From: Coprococcus sp.
Lineage (GTDB): Bacteria; Bacillota; Clostridia; Lachnospirales; Lachnospiraceae
NCBI GenBank assembly: GCA_017935345.1
Contig: JAGBHU010000030.1
Span: 1-64,000, forward strand
Length of the DNA stretch: 64,000 nucleotides
Reading direction: 5' to 3'
The notes under the pieces were generated by a model, which was not told the DNA's origin, did no database searches, and was given only the letters and a program-made list of their open reading frames with translations. Positions 26,703 through 36,581 of the stretch are shown piece by piece (the first letter of the stretch is position 1; each line of letters begins with the position of its first letter). Both the position numbers and the translations under genes were made by a program.

Positions 26703-29700
26703 ATGAATGAATTGAACGGACTAGAGATTGCAGTAATTGGTATAGGCTGTCGTTTTCCCAAGAGTTCTAATAGAAAAGCATATTGGGAATTGCTAGAAAA
26801 AGGGGAAAGCGGAATTTCTTATTTCTCAGAGGAAGAGCTGATAAAATCTGGTGTGCCATTAAGTGATATTCAAGCCCCGAATTATGTAAGGGCAAAAGGA
26901 AAGTTAGATGAAATAGAATACTTTGATGCTGGATTTTTTGGCTATACAGAGCAAGAAGCATCCTATTTAAATCCACAGCATCGCATTATTCTGGAGTGTG
27001 CATATAATGCACTGCTAGACGGAGGTTATTCTGAAAACAAAAAAAAGTTACCAATAGGTGTTTATGCATCTGAGGACACTAATACATATATGTTTAACCT
27101 TATGAAAGATCCACATAAGATGAACGATATTTCACAGATTATGATGCTGAACGCTAAGGATTTTTTATCCACAACAATTTCATATAAGTTAAATCTGTTT
27201 GGTCAGAGTGTGAATGTACAGTGTGGATGTTCTTCTTCTTTGGTTGCGGTTCATATGGCGTGCCAGGCACTGCTTAGTGGAGATATTGACATGGCATTAG
27301 CGGGAGGTGTTACGGTACATTTCCCAAATACTAGTGGATATTTTTATACACCAGAAGGCAAATTTTCGCCAGATGGACATGTACGTGCATTGTCACAGGA
27401 TGCCCAGGGATACGTGATTTCTGATGGGGCTGGAGTTGTTTTGCTAAAAAGATATGAAGATGCGATTAGGGATAAAGATCCTGTCTATTGTGTAATTAAA
27501 GCATCCTATGTAAATAATGATGGAAGACGCAAGCAGAACTTCGCCGCACCTAGTGAAGAAGGGGAATATGAATCAATAAGTAATGCTTTTGCCATTGCGG
27601 AAGTAGATCCATCTACAGTTTCCTATGTGGAAGCACATGGTACAGGAACCCTAATTGGAGATACGATGGAACTTGCAGCCTGGTCAAGGTATTTTAGAAA
27701 GAATTCGAAAGCAAGTAAATACTGTGCAATCGGTTCAGTCGATAATAATATAGGACATGCAGATGCTGTATCAGGTATTGCAAAACTAATTAAAGTTGCA
27801 TTGATGCTTCAAAATAAAAAGCTTGTAAAGAACTTAAATAGTAAGAACCCTAATCATAATATCAGTTCCGACTCAAGTCCTTTCTATATAAATGAGGAAG
27901 GAAAGGATTGGGATGTGGCCTGCGGTGTACGACGAGCTGCAGTCAGTTCATTTGGTGTAGGAGGAACAAATGCTGTACTTATATTAGAGGAAGCAGAACC
28001 AGAAAAGAATGAGTATGCAGATGAGTTTCAGATTATGCCACTTTCTGCACACAGCTCCTTATCCATGGCACAGTTAAAAAAGAATCTTGCAGAAAATTTA
28101 GCACAACAGCAGAATGTTTCAGAGATTTATGATATTGCCACTACATATGCAAAAGAAGCAAAAGTATTCAAGCAAAGAGAATTTTTTGTGTATAAAAATA
28201 AGGAGAAATTGATTGAGTGGTTAAATAAGGATGAAGAAAACGCAGAGCAGTTGGATTTATCACAACATTCCATTGTAATATTATTTTCTGGGCAAGGAAA
28301 TCAATACGTGGAGTTGAGTCGAGACTTAGATAGCAATCTACCGGTGTTCCATAAATATTTTGATGAGTGTTTAAATATCTTAAAAGAACATCATGACTTT
28401 GATTATTTATCCTATCAAAGCGAGAAGGCAAATATAAAGGATGATTTCTTTTATTCACAGATTAGCATTTTCATTTATCAGTATTCGATGTTTCAGACGA
28501 TTGTAGAGTTTGGCGTAAAGCCATCTTTACTAATTGGACATAGTTTGGGAGAGTATGTAGCAGCCTGTGTATCTGGTGTATTCTCACTAAAAGATGCAAT
28601 TTATCTTGTGTACAGCCGGGCAAAGCTTATTGAAAGAACCAAAGATGGAGATATGATGGTAGTCTGTAAGAACGAACAGGAAATCCGTCCATACTTGTCA
28701 GAAAATGTGGCTATTGCAGCAATCAATGACCGGTTTTCTGTATCCGTATCTGGAACAGCAGATGCAGTTTTAGAACTAAAACAAAAATTAGAGAGTGAAG
28801 CAGTTGCCTGCATAGAAATTGGTACAAAGAAGGCCATTCATTCTCCAATAATGTGGGAGATTGCAGACGAATATACAAAAATACTTAAGTCAGTACAATT
28901 TCATTTACCAAGCCAAAACTGGGTAAGCACTATTGAACCTGGTCTTGTCAAAGAGGAGGTGGCGTGTCCGGAATACTGGATAAAGAACTTATGTAATACA
29001 GTCCGTTTCTATGATGGAATTCAGTACATAAGGGAGAATAGTGAAAAACAGCTCTATTTAGAGTTAGGACCAGGTAATGCGTTATACTCACTGCTCAGGA
29101 CTATTCATAGAAAAGCAGTGTGCTATCCTGTTTTGCAAAGTGGGTTAGCTTCAAAGGGAATGCAGTCTCTGTTTAAAAAGGTGACAGTAGGAGAATATGA
29201 ATCCTTCTTAAATACCATTGGTTTACTTTGGAGAGGTCAAGTGATTGATGATATTTCCTGCCTGTATAAAGGTAAAGAAACTGGGAAGGCATCAATGGTG
29301 CCATACCCTTTTGACAGGAAAAAATACTGGTATACCGATAAGTATAGTGCAGGTCAGATGAGGGACCGAGTAAAGGGTAAACATGTAATCCTATTATCAA
29401 AAGAAGAAAAAATGCTTATATACATTTGGACAAAAGTATTAAAACACCATGACTTTGGAATAGAAGACCCATTTTTCTATGTGGGAGGAAACTCTTTAAA
29501 GATAGTAAAAATGCAGGCACTATTAGAAGAAGAGGGATTTGAAATTGAGGTAGATACTTTATACAAGCTAAGCACTATAAAAGAGCTGGCAATGTATATA
29601 GCGGATAACTTCGTTACAAATGATATACAGGACTATCCAATAGAGATAACAGCAGCTACACAAAAAGCAGTTATTCAGAATAAGAATTATGGTGGTTACA

Positions 29701-30650
29701 ATGAATTTGTTTATCAAAACTGTTTCTTTAATCAGATATTTGCAATGCTGAAGGCAAATGAGGTTAGTCCAATGGTAATACTTTCCAATGATATCCTGAT
29801 GTACCGTCTGGAGGATTTGCTTAAGGTGGAATATCAGAGCAATATGGATATTGAGGATGCACTGAAAGCAGCAGGTTTAAAGGTTTTTCAGGAAGAAAAA
29901 GCAGATTCCGTTCAGGACAAGATAAAAAAAGCTGTCAAGGAAGGTAGATGCGTTATACTTGGCATCGACTGCTTCAAAGAAAAGAGCAGAGCGGAAACTT
30001 ATATGAAAGAGCATGTATCAACTATGTTACTAGTTTATGATTATAATGAATGTACGGATAGATTTTCTGCAATTGAGAGAAAATATATTGACACCTTATC
30101 GTATCAGGAAAGAGTAATAGAAGCCTCCGAGCTTGTAGATTGTTATGAAGAGTATATCAGGTATTATCAAGAGTCAGCTCGTGAATCACACCCAAGTTAC
30201 TTTGAGTTTGATGTGACGGAGAAGAAGGAAAACATAAATTTTAAAGAGAAGTATTCCAAGTACTTTAAGCTGAATGTAGAGAAGATAAGGAAGCAACTGT
30301 CAAACATCATTCAGTTCAGCAATATTTATGAAGAGATGCTTAAGGACGAAAACGTATTAAAACAGAAGGTAGAGCCTCTGATTGCAAATATAAATGATAT
30401 CATAAATGCAAAGAAAGTACAGAAACGCAAATTAAATGATGTAACTATGTTTGGCAATGATGAAACCATTCAAACATTGCTTGATAATATAATTTCTAAA
30501 TGGGGACATATTAGAAATGTTCTTGTGAAGTTTATGTGTTCAAACGTATATTCAAAATCTATGAAGAAAATATCTGAAACTTTTAAAGAGATTTATAAGG
30601 AAGAACTTGACTTGGTAAATTACATTGCAAACAAGCTGGACGTAGAATAG
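26703..30650 (+). CDS. PKS module KS-AT-ACP with C-terminal BtrH/C39-like domain
   Basis: 1315 residues. The ketosynthase has Cys in VQCGCSSSLVAVH (about 176) and His in EAHGTGT and NIGHADA. The acyltransferase is complete: FSGQGNQ at its start, the nucleophile in GHSLGEYVAA (about 613) and KAIHSPIM where HAFH or YASH marks malonyl or methylmalonyl selectivity, so its extender choice is not predictable. The ACP serine is in VGGNSLKIV (about 928). Residues about 985-1315 form an extra domain with a Cys in YQNCFFNQIF, a GRCVILGID strand and a His in KEHVSTMLLVYDYNE. The order and spacing resemble BtrH_N/C39-like cysteine acyltransferases. No thioesterase or reductase domain is present, so this domain is the best candidate for chain release. 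Confidence 0.88.
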   Translation: MNELNGLEIAVIGIGCRFPKSSNRKAYWELLEKGESGISYFSEEELIKSGVPLSDIQAPNYVRAKGKLDEIEYFDAGFFGYTEQEASYLNPQHRIILECAYNALLDGGYSENKKKLPIGVYASEDTNTYMFNLMKDPHKMNDISQIMMLNAKDFLSTTISYKLNLFGQSVNVQCGCSSSLVAVHMACQALLSGDIDMALAGGVTVHFPNTSGYFYTPEGKFSPDGHVRALSQDAQGYVISDGAGVVLLKRYEDAIRDKDPVYCVIKASYVNNDGRRKQNFAAPSEEGEYESISNAFAIAEVDPSTVSYVEAHGTGTLIGDTMELAAWSRYFRKNSKASKYCAIGSVDNNIGHADAVSGIAKLIKVALMLQNKKLVKNLNSKNPNHNISSDSSPFYINEEGKDWDVACGVRRAAVSSFGVGGTNAVLILEEAEPEKNEYADEFQIMPLSAHSSLSMAQLKKNLAENLAQQQNVSEIYDIATTYAKEAKVFKQREFFVYKNKEKLIEWLNKDEENAEQLDLSQHSIVILFSGQGNQYVELSRDLDSNLPVFHKYFDECLNILKEHHDFDYLSYQSEKANIKDDFFYSQISIFIYQYSMFQTIVEFGVKPSLLIGHSLGEYVAACVSGVFSLKDAIYLVYSRAKLIERTKDGDMMVVCKNEQEIRPYLSENVAIAAINDRFSVSVSGTADAVLELKQKLESEAVACIEIGTKKAIHSPIMWEIADEYTKILKSVQFHLPSQNWVSTIEPGLVKEEVACPEYWIKNLCNTVRFYDGIQYIRENSEKQLYLELGPGNALYSLLRTIHRKAVCYPVLQSGLASKGMQSLFKKVTVGEYESFLNTIGLLWRGQVIDDISCLYKGKETGKASMVPYPFDRKKYWYTDKYSAGQMRDRVKGKHVILLSKEEKMLIYIWTKVLKHHDFGIEDPFFYVGGNSLKIVKMQALLEEEGFEIEVDTLYKLSTIKELAMYIADNFVTNDIQDYPIEITAATQKAVIQNKNYGGYNEFVYQNCFFNQIFAMLKANEVSPMVILSNDILMYRLEDLLKVEYQSNMDIEDALKAAGLKVFQEEKADSVQDKIKKAVKEGRCVILGIDCFKEKSRAETYMKEHVSTMLLVYDYNECTDRFSAIERKYIDTLSYQERVIEASELVDCYEEYIRYYQESARESHPSYFEFDVTEKKENINFKEKYSKYFKLNVEKIRKQLSNIIQFSNIYEEMLKDENVLKQKVEPLIANINDIINAKKVQKRKLNDVTMFGNDETIQTLLDNIISKWGHIRNVLVKFMCSNVYSKSMKKISETFKEIYKEELDLVNYIANKLDVE

Positions 30651-30751
30651 CAATGCAATTATATGCATTCGTTGCAGACGAAAAAGAAGAATTTAATGCA
30701 AGGCTATGATAGAAAAAGGATCAGACCGATACACGGAAAGGAGAAATTTAT

Positions 30752-31795
30752 TTGTGCATTTATTTGATGGATTGTACTCTCAGGGATGGAGGATATATCA
30801 ATAACTGGAACTTTGGAAGCAGTGTGATACATGGCATGATTGAAAAGTTTGATGAGGCCTCAATTGACTTTGTAGAATTGGGATTCCTAACAGGACAGCA
30901 ACACACAGGTGAACAGTCACTTTTTAGTAATTATGATGAAATCAAGGCTGTTTTGCCAAAGCATAAGAAAGAGTCAAAATATGTTGTTATGGTTAATTGC
31001 GGTGAGTTTGATATTACGAAGTTTGTGCCTTGCAATGATGAAAGTATATTTGGAATCAGAATTGCATTTCATAAGCATCAAATAGAAGAAGCCTTAAAAC
31101 TTGGCAGACAGGTACAAAAGTTAGGATATAAATTATTCTTTCAGCCTATGTGTACAGACTTTTATACAGACATAGAGATAATGAATTTAATTCTTGCTAC
31201 AAATAAAATAAATCCATATGCACTTTATATTGTAGACAGCTTTGGAACAATGTCAGGAGAAGTGGTAGAACATTTATCGTTTCTCATTGACGAACATCTT
31301 GACAAAGACATTATGTTAGGATTCCATGCCCATAATAATCTGCAATTAGCTTATTCCAATGCCATAAAGCTGATTAATCTGGAACTGGAACGGGATATTA
31401 TAATTGATGCAACTGTTTCAGGTATTGGACGAGGTGCTGGCAATCTGAATATGGAATTAATCATACAGGAATTAAATATGAGAGAACGATTAAAATATGA
31501 TTTGATAACAATTGTAGGGATTTATGATAATTACATTAGTAAATTGCAGATTGAGTATCGTTGGGGATATTCGGTTCCGTTTTTTTTGACAGCGAATCTT
31601 AAATGTCACCCAAACTATGCAAAATTCTTGATTCATAAAGGTCTTACATCAGCAAATAGTTTGACAGAAATATTAGAGAAGATTGAGGACCCACATAAGA
31701 TGGTATTTTCAAAGAATTACATTGAAACTCTATATAATGAGTATTTGGAATATCGACAGTGTGAGGAGGAGAGATGTGATGCAGACGGAAAGTAA
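30752..31795 (+). CDS. DRE-TIM metallolyase-family aldolase/synthase
   Basis: This 347-residue TIM-barrel protein has DCTLRDGGY at its start (metal and catalytic Arg/Asp), the metal-binding HAHNN motif and GIGRGAGN, as in HMG-CoA lyase, 4-hydroxy-2-oxovalerate aldolase and isopropylmalate synthase-type enzymes. Such proteins make or split 2-oxo/hydroxy acids by C-C bond chemistry on pyruvate or acetyl-CoA. In this cluster it could make the 2-oxo acid expected by the A-KR-PCP module, or the C3/C4 unit for another step; this is inference. The start is a TTG at 30752, eight bases after GGAAAGGAG. Its end is close to the leader of the first ABC gene. Confidence 0.85.
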   Translation: MCIYLMDCTLRDGGYINNWNFGSSVIHGMIEKFDEASIDFVELGFLTGQQHTGEQSLFSNYDEIKAVLPKHKKESKYVVMVNCGEFDITKFVPCNDESIFGIRIAFHKHQIEEALKLGRQVQKLGYKLFFQPMCTDFYTDIEIMNLILATNKINPYALYIVDSFGTMSGEVVEHLSFLIDEHLDKDIMLGFHAHNNLQLAYSNAIKLINLELERDIIIDATVSGIGRGAGNLNMELIIQELNMRERLKYDLITIVGIYDNYISKLQIEYRWGYSVPFFLTANLKCHPNYAKFLIHKGLTSANSLTEILEKIEDPHKMVFSKNYIETLYNEYLEYRQCEEERCDADGK

Positions 31796-33599
31796 GAATA
31801 AATATACGTTGATTGGAGATATCTGTTTCATCTTTAAAACGGTATGGAACTTTGACTGGCGAAGAGTTGTACTTGGAATTTTAAATAGTGCTACTGTTTA
31901 TTTACTGGAAATATATACTTCAATCATATTTTTCCGATATGTATTTGATTCTATAAGCGATGAAGCAAATTATTATAAAATTATTACTTTTGTAGGGGCA
32001 TCTTTACTGCTCTACATGGTAATAAACTTATATCAATTATGGTATACAAAACGGTTTGAGCCAATTTCGGATAGTGCAATGTACCGGAATTTAGCCCAGC
32101 TTGTATTTGAAAAAGCGGTTGATGTTGAGTTGGCATGTTACGATGATGCTGATTTTTATAATAAATACACAATGGCGATGGCAGATACAGAAAAAAGAAT
32201 CAAATCTGTAATGGATAATACATATAGCATAGTTGGCTCTACCATAGAGGCTATCATTGTTTATATTACACTATTTTCAATTGACAAATGGGCCTCATTA
32301 GTGGGTTTTTTCCCAATTATAGCGAATTTTGTTTTTGCTTATTTTTATAATAAGCTTGTTTTTGAACGCTATAAGGAAAATATGCCTTGGTTTAGAGAGA
32401 GAGATTACGTGAATCGTGTAGTTTACTTAAAAAACTACTCCAATGAGTTCAGAATGACAAATGGTTATAAGATTATTCGAGACACATATTTTCGTGCGCA
32501 TGAAAATATATTCGCAGTATTAAAGAAATATAGACGTAAATTAGTTTTTTACCATTTTAGTGACATGGTATTTAGTTTCTTCTTCGTATTGCAAGGGCTA
32601 CTTTTTTATGGTGCTTACCGGGCAATGGTTACTAAATCCATTAGTATTAGTGATTTTGCTGTATTTTCAAGCATTATGACCAATGCTACTTTTTCCATTA
32701 GAAAAATATCGGAAAGTCTGACTCAGGTTATCAATGCTGGAATGTATATTGACAATTTCCGTTCCTTTTTAGTATACAAAAATAAACTGGTGGAGAGTAA
32801 ATCACCAGTTATTCCTTCGGAAGACATAAAATCTCTTGAGTTCAGAAATGTAACGTTTACATATTTAGGACAAAAAAAGCCAGTAATCAAAAACCTGTCC
32901 TTTATTATTAATAAAGGTGAAAAAGTTGTTTTTGCAGGTCACAATGGTGCTGGAAAAAGTACGATAATAAAACTGCTTATGAGACTGTATGATCCAGACG
33001 AGGGACAAATCCTTGTTAATGGAATCGATATAAAAGAGTACGATTTAGATGCCTATCGTAACTTATTTGGTGTTGCATTCCAAGATTACCAGATCTTAGC
33101 CATGACAGTTGCAGAAAATGTACTTATGAGACATAAAAACGATGCAGACACCGAAAAGATAGTATCCGCATTAAAAGCAAGTGGAGTCTATGATAAGATA
33201 TGCCAGCTGGAGGGAAATATTGATGCCATGTTGACAAATGAGTTTGATGATGATGGAAATGTACTGTCAGGTGGGGAATATCAGAAAGTTGCAATTGCAC
33301 GAGCATTTGCGAAAAAGAGTAGCATTGCAGTATTCGATGAACCATCTAGTGCACTTGATGCTATATCTGAAAATAATTTATATCAGAATATGAAGGAGTA
33401 TGCAAAAGATAAGATGGTGTTGTATATATCACATAGACTTGGTCTGGCAGTAGAAGCAGATCGTGTTATACTGTTTGAAAATGGACAGGTATGTGAAAGC
33501 GGACAGCATTCCGACTTAATGCAACAGGACGGAAAATACGCCGATTTGTTTAGAAAACAAGCGATGAATTATGTTGATGAACAAGGGGAGGTAATGTAA
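31779..33599 (+). CDS. ABC exporter half-transporter 1 of the cluster
   Basis: About 606 residues. An N-terminal transmembrane domain with about six hydrophobic helices is followed by a nucleotide-binding domain with Walker A GHNGAGKST, signature LSGGEYQ, Walker B IAVFDEPSSALD and the H-loop YISHRL. It is a type IV ABC exporter of lipid/peptide type. A longer frame begins at 31683, inside the previous gene. GGAGGAGAG at 31765-31773 points to the ATG at 31779 or the GTG at 31776. Both this and the next protein have LSGGE instead of LSGGQ. They are probably partners that export the cluster product or give self-protection. Confidence 0.9.
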   Translation: MQTESKNKYTLIGDICFIFKTVWNFDWRRVVLGILNSATVYLLEIYTSIIFFRYVFDSISDEANYYKIITFVGASLLLYMVINLYQLWYTKRFEPISDSAMYRNLAQLVFEKAVDVELACYDDADFYNKYTMAMADTEKRIKSVMDNTYSIVGSTIEAIIVYITLFSIDKWASLVGFFPIIANFVFAYFYNKLVFERYKENMPWFRERDYVNRVVYLKNYSNEFRMTNGYKIIRDTYFRAHENIFAVLKKYRRKLVFYHFSDMVFSFFFVLQGLLFYGAYRAMVTKSISISDFAVFSSIMTNATFSIRKISESLTQVINAGMYIDNFRSFLVYKNKLVESKSPVIPSEDIKSLEFRNVTFTYLGQKKPVIKNLSFIINKGEKVVFAGHNGAGKSTIIKLLMRLYDPDEGQILVNGIDIKEYDLDAYRNLFGVAFQDYQILAMTVAENVLMRHKNDADTEKIVSALKASGVYDKICQLEGNIDAMLTNEFDDDGNVLSGGEYQKVAIARAFAKKSSIAVFDEPSSALDAISENNLYQNMKEYAKDKMVLYISHRLGLAVEADRVILFENGQVCESGQHSDLMQQDGKYADLFRKQAMNYVDEQGEVM

Positions 33600-35420
33600 A
33601 TGAAAGAAGGAACACAAAGACAAAGCTTAAAAACAATTATCTCTAACAACCTGTTTGGACTTAAAATTGCATGGAAGGCAACGCCACTTTATGTATTTTC
33701 AAAAATCCTCTTTCAGATAGCCAATGCAATAGTAATGTTCTTTGAGCATGTTTATGGTATGAAGTTGATTATTGAAGCAATTCAATATAATAAACCATTT
33801 ACCTATGTTGTTTGTTATTACTTGATTATATCTCCTTTTATTTTAGGTCTTTATACATTTGAATCCTTTTTTTGGCCTTACTTTAATATTAAGTCAACAG
33901 AAAAGATGCATCGTGACATTATGACATTATTATATGATAAGACAACCACGATTGATTTGGAAAAATATGATGACTCGGATTTTTACAGCAAATTAGTTTG
34001 GAATATAACACAGGCACCTGCCCAGATTGACAAATTAGTAGATAACGTAGCATCTGTATTCTGCGGACTGACCATGTTGGGAATTGGTGCAGTTATGTTC
34101 TACAATTTCGACAGGGTAGGTATTGTATTTGCAAGTGTGTCACTTATTATTTCCTTATTAGTTCAGGCAAAACTGAACAGAACAGATTATGATTTAGATG
34201 TATCACTTAATAAGGAACTAAAAAAACGAAGCTATATATATCGATTATTTTATCTAAAAGACTATGCAAAAGAATTTAGATTAAACAAGGATTTAAAACA
34301 AAAACAGTTTGATGAGTTTGAAAAGAGCAATGATAACATTGCCAATTCATATAAAGCATATTCCTTAAAAAGAATATGGTACAGTTTTGTTGTAGAATAC
34401 TTGTGTAAAACATTCACATTGAATGGTTTGTACGTAATCTATCTGATTTATATGGCTATGATAAAGAAAGTATTAAGTTATGGAAATGTTGTGGCCTTAT
34501 ATAGAACTGCATCATGGCAGTTTTCAACTGGTGTGTTTAGTCTTGTAACTGTAATACCGCAGTTTTCCAAGTCCAGTTTATACATGGGAAGTATTCAGAA
34601 ATTTCTGCTGTTAAAAAATAAAATAGTAGATGATAAGGATGCCCAGAAGGCAGATGAATCAATGGATAATGTCATTGAGTTCTGTGATGTATCCTTCGGA
34701 TACAACAAGAAAAAGCAAGTGTTACATAACATTAATTTAACAATTCATTCTGGTGAGAAGATTGCTATTGTTGGCTATAATGGTGCAGGAAAATCCACAT
34801 TTGTGAAGCTGTTAATGAGATTATATGATACAAACAGCGGTGAAATATTGCTTAACGGAAAAAATGTAAAGGAATACAATCTTCATTCTTACCGGAAACT
34901 GTTTGCAGTAGTATTTCAAAACTTCCAACCAATAGCAGCCACAATAGCAGAGAATATTGTAATGGATAATAAGCCATACGATAAGGCGAGGGTTGAGGAA
35001 GCATTAATAAAGAGCGGATTTGAAAAACGCCTGAAGACACTGGAACGGGGAATTGAAACACAGTTAACCCGTGAATTCGATGATAATGGTGTGAATCTAT
35101 CCGGAGGCGAAGAGCAGAAGGTTGCCTTAGCTCGTGTTTTTTATAGTAATAGTCCTGTTATCATATTGGATGAGCCATCAAGTGCTATGGATCCTATCAG
35201 TGAATATAATATGTATAAGAACTTAACATCCTATACGAAAGACAAAACATTAATTTTTATATCTCACAGATTGTCTACAACGAAATTAGCAGACAGAATC
35301 ATTATGCTTGAGAATGGAAGAATTATTGAGCAGGGAACCCATAATCAGCTTATACAGCGTAATGGGAAATATGCAGAGATGTTTGAAGTTCAATCAAGTA
35401 AATATGAGTATAGAGAATAA
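33600..35420 (+). CDS. ABC exporter half-transporter 2 of the cluster
   Basis: 606 residues, the same build as its neighbour: a six-helix membrane domain, then Walker A GYNGAGKST, signature LSGGEEQ, Walker B VIILDEPSSAMD and FISHRL. It starts immediately after the previous stop (TAA then ATG) with GGGGAGG upstream, so the two are translationally coupled and probably heterodimerise. Both catalytic glutamates after Walker B are present, so both ATP sites may be active, in contrast to the housekeeping pair at 46-50 kb. Confidence 0.9.
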   Translation: MKEGTQRQSLKTIISNNLFGLKIAWKATPLYVFSKILFQIANAIVMFFEHVYGMKLIIEAIQYNKPFTYVVCYYLIISPFILGLYTFESFFWPYFNIKSTEKMHRDIMTLLYDKTTTIDLEKYDDSDFYSKLVWNITQAPAQIDKLVDNVASVFCGLTMLGIGAVMFYNFDRVGIVFASVSLIISLLVQAKLNRTDYDLDVSLNKELKKRSYIYRLFYLKDYAKEFRLNKDLKQKQFDEFEKSNDNIANSYKAYSLKRIWYSFVVEYLCKTFTLNGLYVIYLIYMAMIKKVLSYGNVVALYRTASWQFSTGVFSLVTVIPQFSKSSLYMGSIQKFLLLKNKIVDDKDAQKADESMDNVIEFCDVSFGYNKKKQVLHNINLTIHSGEKIAIVGYNGAGKSTFVKLLMRLYDTNSGEILLNGKNVKEYNLHSYRKLFAVVFQNFQPIAATIAENIVMDNKPYDKARVEEALIKSGFEKRLKTLERGIETQLTREFDDNGVNLSGGEEQKVALARVFYSNSPVIILDEPSSAMDPISEYNMYKNLTSYTKDKTLIFISHRLSTTKLADRIIMLENGRIIEQGTHNQLIQRNGKYAEMFEVQSSKYEYRE

Positions 35421-35506
35421 TTTGCTACAGGTGTAATATTGTGAGAAAATCAGTAATAAGAAAGGAAGATTCATACTAGTGTTTACAGGTATGATAAGCT
35501 ATAAGA

Positions 35507-36535
35507 ATGATTAAATTGAATTTGAAAAAGCCTTTAGTTGGTTCGTTTCCTGTCTATTCAGATGTATTTGCACTAATGCCAGATGGTGAGGAAGCCTTAC
35601 ATTGGTTATGTAACAATTTTATACAGATTAGATATTTTACAACCGTTAGTGTTATTTTCTTCGAGCAATACAGAAGCTTACTAGATACTTGTCCATTTTT
35701 AACACATTTCTCATGTAGCCGTGAGATTATTAAAAATGAGTTTCATGATATTCACAATTATGCGGAAAAGATGATTCGGCAAGAACATTATGTCTTCTTG
35801 TATGTAGACAGGTACTATATCTCTGGTTATGAAGAATACAAGGTAGAGCATCATTTGCATGAGATTTTGCTTTACGGGTTTGACGAAAAAGAAAAGATAT
35901 ATTATTGTGCGGATAATATAGGAGATGGAAGGTTCGGTACACTTGAATGTAAATATGAAGAATTTGAAGCGGCATATGATGCGATTCATGATGTACCTTT
36001 TCATCAGAATGTCCATCTGCTGAGGTTAGGAAAATGGTGGGACGTGAAAGATGAACCAATCCGAATGGAGCGTATTGTAACACTGCTTGATGATTATGTT
36101 AATTCCTACTATATGAACAATCCACAAGAGCCATTTACCGAAATGAAATATGGATTCAATATACATTATGAGATTCTTCATGATCTAGAAGAAGAACATA
36201 GACATGGGGATATGGATGTCAGAGCCATGTGTACACTATATGAACAAAAACAATTAATGACCATAAGGTTTAAATATCTGTATGAGAAAGACCCAAAAGA
36301 AGTTTATAAAATACTGGCAGAATTTTTCGAAGGACTAGAAAAGGAATATTATATAATTCGAAACTGCATTACCAGATATATAGCGATTCAGAATAGTCCA
36401 AATTCTGAGGTGAGGGATGCAGTCTATTCTAAAATAGTGAGAAAATTTCAAAAGTGTATAGAAGATGAGAAGAAGATTTGGGAAAAGATAAAGTTTACTA
36501 AGGTTTGTGGAGCGTATGGGCTTGACCTAAAATAA
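35507..36535 (+). CDS. BtrH-like protein, stand-alone, lacking the Cys
   Basis: This 342-residue protein has the general pattern of BtrH_N-type proteins (C39-like fold; BtrH transfers an acyl group from an ACP in butirosin biosynthesis). The strand HYVFLYVDRYYI is followed by HHLHEILLYGFDEKEKIYYCADN, then a helical C-terminal half. It resembles the C-terminal domain of the PKS at 26703-30650 in layout. The usual N-terminal nucleophilic Cys seems to be replaced: the equivalent segment reads FPVYSDVFALM. It may be a non-catalytic partner of the PKS-borne domain. The Shine-Dalgarno site before 35507 is weak and I see no better start. Assignment is by pattern, so moderate confidence. Confidence 0.6.
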   Translation: MIKLNLKKPLVGSFPVYSDVFALMPDGEEALHWLCNNFIQIRYFTTVSVIFFEQYRSLLDTCPFLTHFSCSREIIKNEFHDIHNYAEKMIRQEHYVFLYVDRYYISGYEEYKVEHHLHEILLYGFDEKEKIYYCADNIGDGRFGTLECKYEEFEAAYDAIHDVPFHQNVHLLRLGKWWDVKDEPIRMERIVTLLDDYVNSYYMNNPQEPFTEMKYGFNIHYEILHDLEEEHRHGDMDVRAMCTLYEQKQLMTIRFKYLYEKDPKEVYKILAEFFEGLEKEYYIIRNCITRYIAIQNSPNSEVRDAVYSKIVRKFQKCIEDEKKIWEKIKFTKVCGAYGLDLK

Positions 36536-36581
36536 CGTGTGTGATAGAAATATCACGAATTATAAAGGCGGAGGTATGTGC

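Noticed and set aside
36537-36581. Longer start of the FkbK-type gene at a GTG
   Set aside because: The strong GGAGG site lies inside that extension and fits the ATG at 36582.
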